DNA from: Acorus gramineus
Taxonomy: Eukaryota > Streptophyta > Magnoliopsida > Acorales > Acoraceae
NCBI GenBank assembly: GCA_030737835.1
Contig: JAUJYN010000064.1
Location: forward strand, 1 to 64,000
Length of the DNA: 64,000 nucleotides
Direction of reading: 5' to 3'
Shown: in pieces, positions 45,034 through 55,601 of the stretch
Position numbering within the stretch: the stretch's first letter is position 1
Layout of the letters: every line of letters begins with the position of its first letter
Program-made: the position numbers and the translations under genes
The notes under the pieces: generated by a model
Told to the model about the DNA's origin: nothing
The model's input: only the letters and a program-made list of their open reading frames with translations
The model's database searches: none

Positions 45034-46649
45034 GGGTAGAAAACCCCATTTAGATAATGCAACTCACTCCAACTGCTCCATTTTATTATTAATAAACAAA
45101 GTTTTTTAAAGTAGGTGAATGTCTCATCAGACTAGCCAAAAAAAAAAAAAGTCTCATTATTATTTATTTTTTTTCCTTGTGGGTAATGGAATGTTTTAAT
45201 GATACATGCTAAAACGATATTGTTTATTTTGTTATATATCATATTTAATAATGCTTTATCAAGCCAATTGTTTTGTTTTTTTTTTAATGGGAAAATCAAG
45301 CCAATTGTTAAGAGCACTAATACATTAAATCTATTTTACAGTCCCACCTCCAATTTAGAAGTTACCCAAAACCACCTATCAATGTATGAATATTTTAAAA
45401 AAACATTAAAAAAAAATTAGTATGTTTCTGTGTATATTTTCAGAACGATTGAATATTTTATTTTAAAAAATCAGTGAGGTCTATTCACCACACACATCAT
45501 TTTTCAATGGTTAATTTGGCGTCTCATGAATATTTAGGAATAGACTATTGACCATATATCCCAAGTTTTTTTTTTTTTTGTTTCAATATAATATATCCCA
45601 AGTCTTTTGAGTTAATAAACTAAATCTAATCAAGTCAACTTATTGACTCATGAACATGCTTTTCAAGGAATGTTCAGTTGATGGACAAAATAGATCAATT
45701 TATAAGTTCAAGAGTATACTAGTTTCCAAGTGAGAAAGATCATCATAGAAATTATTTATTATACGCAATACACAGAAAAAAAACATAGAAATTATTTATT
45801 ATACAAAGTTCACGTGCAGCTACATAGAAAAGTCGTACAGATACACATAGATGAATGCAAACTTTTGATGTGGATGCAAAGACAAAAATGTGCACATGTA
45901 CTATATGTGTAACCCTTATCGATTTTCTTTATTTAAAAGATATATATTCATCCATTAAAATATATATTGTTATAAAAGTGAAGTATACACTGAGATATAT
46001 TAGTATATTTTTATTTAAAAACATATAAAAAATTAATTCATACATTGTGATATTGTAGTATACTCTAATTTATTATGCACCTTCAACTACTCCAAAATGT
46101 TACCATTAACCTCTCGAGTTAATAGGCTATTGTGATGTCTAGGGGGTGGTAAGCCCAAAAGTTCCAAGAGACCCATGAATTTGGTGTGGGTGAGGGTGAG
46201 GGTTTAGTCTCACATCGCCTAATGGTATAATATAATATGTGTTTATATGTGAGCACGGCTCTTACGCACCATAATGCATTTTTAAAGCCGTGAGTCCACC
46301 AAGGGTAAAACGGACAATATCTTGTTCTGTAAGCCTGGAGCATTGCAGCTATAACTAGTAATCAATTTCAATACAAATTAAATTAATAATGAGTCCTGTT
46401 ACACACAATTTTTATTTCATGCAGCTCCAATTCCAGTCTCATCTGCGTCAATAGAAAATCAACGAAATATAGACTCACAACTAACGAGGTATATAATTCG
46501 ATAAATTTTTTTGACATTATCTGTAAATGTATTTATACAATTCATTGAAATATATGTTTCATGTTTTTTATAAAAACATGTATATTAATAGATGAGATAT
46601 ATTATTTTAAAAAAATAGATTGTATGTAACATTATCTATTATTAATTTC
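45034..46649 (+). other. AT-rich intergenic region
   Basis: No gene was seen. The stretch 46130-46340 contains CTCACATCGCCTAATGG and CCAAGGGTAAAACGGACAAT, wording similar to sequences found in plant LTR or TRIM elements, but no partner repeat is present. Confidence 0.5.
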
Positions 46650-47140
46650 ATTTGTTTTTGAAAAAAAAAAGCAAAATCCCCTTTTCATCCAAGATAAGAA
46701 TAATCAAGAAGTACCAACAGTGAATGCCTAACATTTTCATGTCTACAAAGCAAAAAAAAAATATCGTGTCTGCATAGGTTGACGACTTTGAAGGTAAATT
46801 TTTTTCTATGGCTCATATATCATAATATGTTGATGACTAAGGTGTATTGCTGCAAGTGGGCGGCCCACCATGACACGGCATGTTCGTTTTGCGCCAATGG
46901 TGATGAGTCTACATCTCATATTATGGTGGAATGTTGGATAGTGAGATATGTTTGACATCAATTGAAGCTAGCAGTAGGCTTTGATGAAATTTCCTCGTTC
47001 ACTAACAATTTATGGGGGGTTGGTCAGTAGCTGAGTCGACATGGGGATCGAAGCATGAAAGCTAAAGTGATGTAGTCTCTAGTTCCGGCCATCACGTGGG
47101 CATTATGGTTGTCTAGCAACCATCTTATAATTTCCAGGGG
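46650..47140 (+). mobile_element. LINE C-terminal fragment, copy 1
   Basis: The stretch carries a broken zf-RVT zinc-binding region of a non-LTR retrotransposon. It reads HDTACSFCANGDESTSHIMVEC, with Cys-X2-Cys, His and Cys ligands. It is about 80-85% similar by eye to copy 2, which starts some 500 bp further on. No reverse-transcriptase part is attached. Confidence 0.65.
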
Positions 47141-47149
47141 GCTAATAAT

Positions 47150-47640
47150 TTCACCTGTTTTTGAAAAAAAAAAGAAGAGGGAGCAAAATTACCTTTTCAT
47201 CCAAAACAACGGATGCCTAACATTTTCGTGTCTCCCGAGCAAAAATAAATAAATAAATAAATCGTGTTTGGAAAGGTTGACGACTTTGAAGGTAAAATTT
47301 TTCCATGGCTCACATATAAGGATATGTTGATGACTAAAGTGCATCGCTCCAAGTGGGTGGCCGATGAAGACACGATGTGTTCATTTTGCGCCGATGGTGA
47401 TGAGTCCACATCTCATATGATGGTAGAATGTTCGATAGCGATAAGTGTTTTGCATCAACGGAAGCTCGCAATAGGCTTCAATGATCGTTCCTTGTCCACA
47501 TGATGATTTATAGGTGGCTGGTCGGTAGCTAAGTCGATATTGGGATCAAAGCAAGAAAGCTAAAGTGATGTAGTCTTTGGTTCCGGCCGTCACATGGGAG
47601 TTATGGTTGTCTAGGAACCGTCTTATTTTTAAGGGGACAC
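47150..47640 (+). mobile_element. LINE C-terminal fragment, copy 2
   Basis: The frame at 47264-47503 includes FEGKIFPWLTYKDMLMT and then MCSFCADGDESTSHMMVEC, the zf-RVT block of plant LINEs. It begins with the same TGTTTTTGAAAAAAAAAAG lead-in as copy 1. The frame is short and ends before the usual terminus, so this is a remnant. The direct arrangement suggests a segmental duplication rather than two insertions. Confidence 0.65.
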
Positions 47641-47845
47641 CGGTGTATTTTGAGAATGTATGAGATATGATGGTGGGGTTTATAAAACATCGAGGTGCTT
47701 TTTGTAGGAGGGCACGTGGGGTGTGTTTCTCTGAAGGGGCATCTTTTGATTGAGGAGTAAGGGGTATCATTTTCAGAATTAGGGTACTTGTTAGAATTCT
47801 CTTTGAGCGGTCCTTGATTCAAAGTATTTTCTTTTTTGCCTTATA

Positions 47846-48367
47846 TGTTGGGATTATGTCTCGATCCGGTGTATCACATCGGATGGCCATTATGAAACTA
47901 TATTAGGTTGGACACCTAATGAGTTGAATATTATTTAAGATTTGATTTTAATTAATATTTAAAGTGAATCTCCTAAAATAGGAAACAATATTTGTTTGTT
48001 AATTAGGAGAGTGAATATCTCCTAATTAATGGGAACAATATTTGTTTGTTAATTGAGATATTACTTGGGAAGGAAGTTATTTATCTCTATAAATATCTTC
48101 TAGGGTTTCATGGCAAGGCTAGGCAATGTATACAATGTAGAGATCCTAAGGGAAGGTTGAGAGGGTTCTAAGAGAGGGTAACTCCATGAGAGAGTTTGTG
48201 AGTCTCTTAATGTATCTCAACTATCAAAGTGGATTATCTGTTTTTTGCCCCGTGGATGTAGGCCTAGGCCGAACCACGTATATCTTGTGTTCTTCGTGTG
48301 TTGTGATGTTTCGTTCTTGTGTTCGATCTCGTGTTTGTTGGTGGCTTCCGCGATAACCTTCCCAACA
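47846..48367 (+). repeat. 5' LTR of the non-autonomous element
   Basis: Begins TGTTGGGATTATGTC and ends CTTCCCAACA. A duplicated inner word AACAATATTTGTTTGTTAAT occurs twice, and a TATAAATATC motif near 48100 may be the TATA box. Confidence 0.92.
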
Positions 48368-48368
48368 A

Positions 48369-48380
48369 TGGTATCAGAGC
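48369..48380 (+). other. Primer binding site (initiator-Met tRNA)
   Basis: TGGTATCAGAGC, complementary to the 3' end of plant initiator methionine tRNA, lies one base after the 5' LTR. Confidence 0.92.
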
Positions 48381-49296
48381 TCCAGGTTTCGACCTAGGAG
48401 GACGAGATTTGAAAAACGAAGATTAATGGCGACACGGGTCGATGAATTCATACCATCGACGAATGTATTGTTGGGAACTCCAACAACGGTGTGTCGTACA
48501 TGGTTTCATGCGAAGAAGAAGAAAGAAAGAAAAAATCATGCAAGGTTGCATGGAGCTTTCGGTGGTGGAAGAGGTATATCTATTCAGGTGTGTAATGATG
48601 ATACTAATTTGTTACGGGTCCAAGATCCACCGAGAAGCAGACGTGCAAAGACGCTCGGGGTGCAAAGTTCGCAGTGACACGCGGAGGCACGTGGGCGAAT
48701 CACGTGAAGCGTGGGTGCGGAGTTTGTACAGAAGAAGATGGAACAGTGCAACACGGTCTAAAGCGTTCTGAACCGGGTATGGGAGGAGCAGCCCCATGTG
48801 GTTCAGTTAAAAGAGCGAGTCCAGTCATCTCGCGAGCGCGTGTGTGGCATGTTCAAGGTGGAGGTAAGATCCAGATCTTCTTCGGAGATCCACGAGGAGC
48901 GTGGAATAGATGCATGTGAAATCAAGTCATGGCATTGACTTGGGGATGCGCGATTACTGAGTCCGACTCAAGGGTTGATCCACGATAAGGCGAGCGCAGG
49001 CTTATGGATCCAACAAAATTAGGCGGTGCAGACGTCCGAAGGAAGAAGTTCCTAAAATCCATTCAAGGTGGAGCTCTGAGGAGCGGGTCTAGCGCACAAA
49101 AAGACTCGTGATAGCGACTTGAAGGCTGGTGAGGCTTAAGGAAGTCGAAGACCACTTGATTGCAAGTGGAGGTGCATAGTTGCTCGCGCAGTCGTGCTTC
49201 GAAGACGACATAGAGCAAGGTGGAGACATCAACGGAAAATCTTCTAAGGGGTTCGAGGAAGTCTGAGCTTATCGGATACAAGCCAAGGTGGAGATT

Positions 49297-49806
49297 TGTT
49301 AGGATTATGTCTCGATCCAGTGTATCATATCGGATGGCCATTATGAAACCATATTAGGTTGGACACCTAATGAGTTGAATATTATTTAAGATTTGATCTT
49401 AATTAATATTTAAAGTTAATATCCTAAAATAGGAAACAATATTTGTTTGTTAATTAGGATAATGAATATCTCTTAATTAATGGGAACAATATTTGTTTGT
49501 TAATTGAGAGATTACTTGGGGAGGAAGTTATTTATCTCTATAAATATCTTCTTGGGATTCATGGCAAGGCTAGGTAATGTAGAGATCTTAAGAGAAGGTT
49601 GAGAGGGTTCTAAGAGAGGGTAACTCCATGAGAGAGTTTGTGAGTCTCTTAATGTATCTCAACTATCAAAGTGGATTCTCTGTTTTTTACCCCGTGGATA
49701 TAGGCATAGGCCAAACCACGTATATCTTGTATTCTTCGTATTGTGATATTTCGTTCTTGTGTTCGATCTCGTGTTTGTTGGTGATTCCGCGATAACCTTC
49801 CCAACA
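49297..49806 (+). repeat. 3' LTR of the non-autonomous element
   Basis: This is the second LTR copy, starting TGTTAGGATTATGTC and ending CCCAACA. It is followed directly by the TTATA target duplication. A short deletion relative to the 5' LTR is visible after the AGGTAATG position. Confidence 0.92.
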
Positions 49807-49811
49807 TTATA

Positions 49812-50123
49812 TACTTTGGACATTCATCGAACTTTAACAATAAAATTGAGGCGTTTGCCTCCCGTTACTAAAAAGGCCAAAAGAAAATACATTTTCGTGT
49901 CTGAGTTATTAATGGTACACAAATGAACACAACTTCACAAGGACAATATATGTAAATATTCTTTTGGTGGAGCCAACAAACAAGAGGATAACACACCCTC
50001 CCTTTTCATTGGCTCCTAAGGATTGCAACAAAAATAAAATCTGAAACTTTGAGAAGGAAAACAAAATCAGCTTCTTCAACAACAAAGCCCTACAAAGATC
50101 ATCGAAACCAATCTCCAAACAAG
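49812..50123 (+). promoter_or_regulatory. Proximal upstream region of the DUF1118 gene
   Basis: Only 312 bp separate the LTR element from the start codon. A GGATAAC word (GATA/I-box-like, common in light-regulated genes) lies at about 49985 and CATTGGCTCC at about 50008 contains an inverted-CCAAT-type core. The retrotransposon has therefore replaced or displaced more distal promoter sequence. Confidence 0.45.
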
Positions 50124-50799
50124 ATGGCAGTCTCAGCTTCAGCTGCCACTCACACTTCCATCTCGTCCTCCTCCCCAAAATTCATCTACTCCTCCCCGAG
50201 GAGGAGAACCTCAACAATCGTCGCCATGGCACCAAAGACGAAGGTAAAGGAAAACTAAATCCAATTCCCCAAACCTCCATAGCAGAGACTCAATTTTAGT
50301 TTTTATTTTTTGAATTCATGAGTGTGATTTGGTTAACAATTAATTTTATTGGTTGGTTAAATTTTAGGACATTGATATTTATGAGAATTGTTAGTAATAT
50401 TCCAATTTTTATTTTTATAATCTTATTTAATTTAAATATAGCTTATTCTTATATAAAATAGTTAATATAATGAATAGATGATTTTTTATGTAACTGGTAT
50501 TGTTTTATTTGTTTGGATAAATTTTTATATTTTGTGTTTGTCTTATTATATTTTTTTTTTTAACTTTTTTATCTCTTAAAACGGTAAATGAGACACACGG
50601 CCTTTTCTATTTTAATTATTGTAGAATATTTATTTAACCTTTTTTTTTTTGTGTAGGAAGCCATGAATCAATAACACGAACATGAATAAATTTGCCGAGT
50701 AGAAAACTTATTTACAAGAATTACAGGTACATTCGGGAGATTATTTACAAGAAACAATCCCATATTCATCACCCAAGTATCTCTTAAGACAACCTACAT

Positions 50800-50882
<83 letters not shown>

Positions 50883-52157
50883 CCTCTCTCTTTATTTGGT
50901 TTCTCTCTACCTTATCCGATTCTCCCCCCCAGACTCTCGATCCAACCAGATATAATCTTCGTAAGAGGGAGGAGTTACTACAAACACCTGTGCATTTACA
51001 ACTGGAAAACAGTTGAAGAAGATGTCATGACACACGTGGATACCCATGCTCTCATGGGTACCATATCTGATTAAATAAAATGTAACATTTTGTATTCGCA
51101 TTTTAAAATTTTTTTTTTTTTTTTTTTTAATAAATAGCCCATTGAGACAAACTTTTATTCCAACTTTCAAAAAACAAAATTATACAGGATGATTCTTTTA
51201 ATTCCTTTTTACGTTTAATGAAATGCATAAAGAAATTTGAGAACTTATAGTTAAAATTGGCCCACATTGTGGGACGGTAGTAGAAGGGTGTGCTTGTAAA
51301 GCCTTATAAATTTAGAATGTATTGTGGGCTCTAGTAAGATGCGCTTTATTGAGGAACGGTTTTGATTTAAAATTAGTACCATGGGGATTGGATTCAGATC
51401 CTATGCTTGTTTTTTTTATATTTATATCTTGTTTAACTCATGTAAGATTACCGCATTATCATGTATAAGATCATGTGATTGTAAATATATCAAATGAAAT
51501 TGATTTTTTTTCCATTCACATGCATTTACAACCTTTTGATAATGAAAGTCAAACAAGATACAAATATGTAAAAATAAGCAAAGGATATTAAGGCGATTTC
51601 TGTAGGCCTCTCTTCTACTGCTACCTGTATCCTATGTGTGCTATTTTTTCTTGTATGCTTTGGGAACTCCCTTATCCTTATTAAATATAAGACATTTGCT
51701 TGCCGTTTTGCAGGTGAACAAATACGACTCGACCTGGAAGAAAGAATGGTATGGCGCGGGCCTCTTCGCGGAAGGCAGTGAGGAACTCCAGGTCGACGTC
51801 GTCAAGAAGCTCGAGAAAGGGAAGGTCCTCAGCAACGTTGAGAAGGCCGGCCTCCTCTCCAAAGCCGAGGAACTCGGTCTCACTCTCTCTTCCGTCGAGA
51901 AGCTCGGCATCCTCTCCAAGGCCGAGGAGTTCGGCCTCCTCAGCCTCGTCGAGAGGGCCGCGGGCACTTCCCCTTCCGCGCTCGCTTCGGTCGCGCTCCC
52001 GCTTATCGTCGCGGCCGTGGCCGTAGTCGTGATCACGCCCGATGATTCGGCGGCGTTGGTGGCCGTCCAGGCGATTCTCGCGGCGGTGCTTGGCGTTGGC
52101 GCGGTGGGGCTCTTTGTTGGGTCGGTTGTGCTTGGCGGGTTGCAGGAGTCCGATTAG
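50124..52157 (+). CDS. Thylakoid DUF1118 protein, RIQ1/RIQ2-type
   Basis: Two exons, 50124-50243 and 51714-52157, encode 187 residues with GT-AG splicing in phase 0. The first 35 residues are rich in Ser, Thr and Ala (MAVSASAATH, SPRRRTSTIVAMAP), a typical chloroplast transit peptide. The mature part starts VNKYDSTWKKEWYGAG. Next come repeated LSNVEKAGLLSKAEELGL, LSSVEKLGILSKAEEFGL and LLSLVERAAG, the DUF1118 signature. Two C-terminal membrane helices follow (LASVALPLIVAAVAVVVIT and AILAAVLGVGAVGLFVGSVV). By family, RIQ1 and RIQ2 are grana-enriched thylakoid proteins needed for normal grana organisation and induction of non-photochemical quenching. Exon 2 is far more GC-rich than its surroundings. 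Which of the two paralogues this is cannot be settled by eye. Confidence 0.88.
50792..50878. repeat. TA then GA microsatellite in the DUF1118 intron
   Basis: About 25 TA units run directly into about 15 GA units. This compound microsatellite lies in the 1.47-kb intron 50244-51713; otherwise that intron is AT-rich with homopolymer T runs and no other element seen. Confidence 0.95.
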
Positions 52158-52636
52158 TTTTTTTTTTTTTTTTTTTTGAAGTTCAGTTCAACCTGGGTTT
52201 AATCCCTTAACATCATTTATAGAGAGGTGTTAACCGACACATCATTTATAGAGAGGTGTTAACCGACTTAACCAAAGCTCATTTCATAAGAGTCGGAATG
52301 CTTCTCTTCTTTTTTTTCTTTGGAGTTCAAAGTGTAGATATTGTTTTGAAAACTTTGGTCTCTTGGTGAGATTCGGTTTTTTTTTTTTTTTTTAATGAAG
52401 AAGGTACATCACCACCCAAATCACATTATTTTTTATGATGAACATGGGAGATTTTTTTTCTTTATATTTCCATTAAAATAAGAGTATTTCAATTATAAAT
52501 AATTTTATGTCTTACTTAATTGCTATTTTCTCATTTGTCCATTCATGGACTTCTCCATGTTTCTTTTTTTTAAGATAAATATCCGACTTTAATCTTAATT
52601 TTAAAAGAAAGGGGAACACTCAACACGAACTCCCCA
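52158..52636 (+). other. 3' flank of the DUF1118 gene
   Basis: A T18 run follows the stop codon closely. A perfect 25-bp duplication (starting ACATCATTTATAGAG near 52209 and 52240) lies within. No gene was seen. Confidence 0.6.
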
Positions 52637-53187
52637 GCACTTCGAAAGGGGAGATATATTTTCACCCCACAAGTTTTCTAACCCACCCAAAAAAAAAAAA
52701 ATAGAGAGAGAGAGATAAGAATAGAGAGAGAGAGAGAGAGGGAGAGAGAGAGCAGGAAGAGGAGCACATCCCCACACGTCCGCTTCCTCGTCGTCACTAC
52801 CACATCGCCGCAAGTCCTCTTCCCTGCCGTCACCGTTGCGTTCCCGCATGTCCGCTTCCTCCCCACCGCCGCACGTCCTCTTCCCTGCCGTCATCGTCAC
52901 GTCCCCGCACATCCGCTTCCTCACCGTCGTCGTCACGCCCCCGCACATCTCGCTGCGTGTTCACATATCATGTTTCCCGCTGTCTTCCTTCCTGCCCCTG
53001 CTCTTCCTCGACCTCAACCCACCACCACATCCACGAAATCCACCGCTTCTACCACATCTCCATCCCCATCATCTTGGGCAGTGACTGCCTCTCAGCCGTT
53101 CAAGGCTGGCTCCTCCTCTAGCCACACTTCACGTCCAAGCCCGCCACCCACTCCAACTCCTCCTAAACCCACTTTTCATCATTTGGC

Positions 53188-53220
<33 letters not shown>

Positions 53221-53324
53221 AACTCTTTTTTCAATGGTTTCCCTAACCCACCCCCAAATTTTATTTTTGGGGGTGGGTTAGAAAGCTAGAGGGGTGGAAA
53301 TATAGCTCCCCACTTCGAAAAGCC
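52637..53324. mobile_element. TIR-bounded non-autonomous element with GC-rich tandem-repeat core
   Basis: The left arm (52637-52688, GCACTTCGAAAGGGGAG...ACCCACCC) and right arm (53270-53324) are inverted repeats with scattered mismatches. Shared words include CTTCGAAA, GGGGAG and TTTCTAACCCACCC. The 580-bp interior is unlike its surroundings: a GA microsatellite (52702-52752), a GC-rich block of about three repeats of roughly 65-75 bp (GTCCGCTTCCTC at 52778, 52849 and similar near 52911) and a CT microsatellite (53191-53220). Long TIRs plus foreign GC-rich interior would fit a Pack-MULE, but I could not fix a target duplication or a parent gene. Confidence 0.65.
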
Positions 53325-54860
53325 AACCAAAAGAAGAAAAAAAAAAAAAAGTAGTAGAGACCATAAAACCCCAATCCAAGAGCAAAATAGTGGAGATATC
53401 TATCAATGACCCCTGAATCCAAAACCCCAAAAGACACCTACGCAGTACAAAGGAGGCCCCTAACGTAGTTAACCCTCCTAACACATGCACAATGCACCAC
53501 ATATTCTTTGATAAAACCCACGACCATCTCCCGTACATTTTCAAAGTACACCATCATTCTCCATGTTTCTTATACATAAGAGAATTTTGTGTAATGCCCA
53601 TTGTCATATTGTTCACAAGTGATGTGGGATTAAACGATGGTGCAAGCCCTCCACATTTTGACTAAAATGCAATCCACTACCGCGCCTCAATGTACATCGT
53701 ATGTGATAATAAAATAGTTTATTAGAGGAAACATATTTTCAATAAAGTTCTCATTGGTTCTATAGCATTCATACCTTTTTTATATATATATTTCATCTCC
53801 TAGTTACGCCTTAATCCAAATTTTTATTTGATTAAATGCATATATCAAAGATAGCCTATCTATATGGAATGCAGTTCAATTTCGTCTAATTTATGGTTTA
53901 TTGAAGGTAATATAGTTTGTGGGATGGACAATTTGGTTTCCAATTCAGTTTGATTTATGTATAAGAGAATATATTTTTTTCTTCTAAACTTAAAAAAACG
54001 TGTGGAATTGATCAGTTATGAACATGAGTAACTCTACCACAAAGGCGTAGTTACACGCAATCCCGTTTACACTCCCGTGTGATCCCATATCTGTCAATTG
54101 TTATCCAACAAAATATGTATCTCATTAAACAAAATATGTAATTCTCTTTTTCTATGATTAAATACACAAAATTCATTTGAGTATGTATTTTATTTTTATG
54201 AAAATTATATGTTTGTTTCGCTATATGAAAAATTATCTTTGAAAAATTAAAGCAATCTGAGACTTGGGACTACAAACAAGACTGTGGCAATGAAGTGCAC
54301 AATGGAAAAGGAAAGAAAGCAATTAAGGATGTGCAGTAAATTCTTTGAAGGCAGCAAGTAGTGTGCTTATCAGCAGGGAAACCAATGACCAGTGCCAAAT
54401 AAAATCTGGTCAAATTGAAGCTCCCAAACATAAAGATGAAGGGTTCACCAAAGTCCACCAAACACCGATTTGAGGTTGAGGTGACAATCATTAATAATAT
54501 TCACTTGGATGGAATACAAAAAAAATAAACTGGTGACAACCACACAATTGAGATTGGATAGCATTTGATACCAGCTGAATATTTAACAAGTAAAATGAGA
54601 AGTTCCTAAGCTCTGTTTCCATCTCATAGGGGAGCTATCTCATTCTCCTATTGGCTTTTTTGTGAACTCATTTTGGTGAGTTTTTTCAACCTATTTTGTA
54701 ACTTATGACTGTACACTTGTACATTTTGTCCGGTTATAGCAACACCACAAATCTTATATTACCAATATAAAAAAAGGGAAAATGAGAATAAAAGGCATGA
54801 TCAACCAAATGGAAACCACATTCATGATACCAATCAAAAAAAAAAAAAAAAACCGCATTC
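53325..54860 (+). other. AT-rich intergenic region
   Basis: I saw no gene or mobile-element signature in this 1.5 kb. Short open frames on either strand have no recognisable similarity. Confidence 0.5.
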
Positions 54861-55601
54861 ATGATAATGAGGGAATTGACCTGTTTAACCAAAGAACAGC
54901 GTGATCTGCTGTTTCCATATACAAGACAATTGAGCAGCTATGTGCAATTGAAAATGTTGATAATCCTCCAAACAAGGAAAAAGATAGGCTTCAATCTGTC
55001 TGTCAAACTATTCACCCCATCCTCCGGAACATCTAGATCTGGAGGAGTTGTCTTTCATCCATTGGATTGGGAATCATGGATGAAAGACTCGAAGAAAGAA
55101 AACAATGAAAATGCGGAAAGACTGAAGAACATTGCCTATGGTGATGCCAAACAAGAAGCACTAGAAGACATATTTATCTTGGCAACAATTTCTTGCTTAT
55201 GGAAGCAATATAACATTGATTGGATCATGGACAAGGAGGAAAATATACAGCCTAAGGGAGACTACTTCCAACTTCTGTGCAAGGGCTCTGATCAATTTAC
55301 TGTCACTAGCTAGGCAGCAAAATTCATAAATAAGGAAATGAAGGATGCATGGAGTAAGAGCATGAGTGGGAGATTGACAAAGATGAATGTTAGTGGTGAC
55401 CAGTATTTGTCAGAAATAAGTGAAAAAAAATCCAAAGAAACTCCCGAAATAGGGGAAAAAAATCAATGCAATAACTGTCACAAAAAGTACTCTGATGATT
55501 TGGATTTTGATGAGGGAAAGAGAAGCAATGTAGTCTACATTTTTGGACTCCCATGCATTCATGTCCCATACGAGAATGCTAAAATAGCATATGCTCTATG
55601 A
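54861..55601 (+). pseudogene. Unrecognised coding remnant with one internal stop
   Basis: One reading frame is open from 54861 to the TAG at 55311-55313 and then continues in the same frame to 55601, about 246 codons in all. Content is protein-like rather than random: GGVVFHPLDWESWMKDSKK, then KGDYFQLLCKGSDQF. After the stop come MKDAWSKSMSGRL and a CNNCHKKY motif with two cysteines and one histidine, possibly part of a zinc-binding site. I do not recognise the family. It is likely a decayed or partially copied gene; it could also be exons of a larger gene whose other parts I failed to see. Confidence 0.5.

Larger units (their letters stand above)
47846..49806 (+). mobile_element. Complete non-autonomous LTR retrotransposon (TRIM/LARD-like)
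   Basis: It has LTRs of 522 bp (47846-48367) and 510 bp (49297-49806), both with TGTT...AACA ends, and a perfect 5-bp target duplication TTATA at 47841-47845 and 49807-49811. A primer binding site TGGTATCAGAGC matching initiator-Met tRNA lies at 48369-48380. A purine-rich AAGGTGGAGAT precedes the 3' LTR. The 929-bp interior has no gag or pol similarity, so the element depends on proteins from elsewhere. At just under 2 kb it is larger than classic TRIMs and much smaller than LARDs. By eye the LTRs differ at roughly twenty positions plus small indels. Confidence 0.93.

Noticed and set aside
48426-48771. Two overlapping open frames in the small LTR element as gag
   Set aside because: No gag similarity, very short, and they overlap in different frames.
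51641-52036. 131-codon minus-strand frame and 91-codon plus frame over the DUF1118 exon
   Set aside because: They are shadows of the GC-rich exon 2 of the real gene.
52836-53281. Open frames of 82-115 codons in the GC-rich core of the TIR element
   Set aside because: Pro/Ser/Thr or Arg/Gly low-complexity products in several frames, explained by the tandem repeats and microsatellites.
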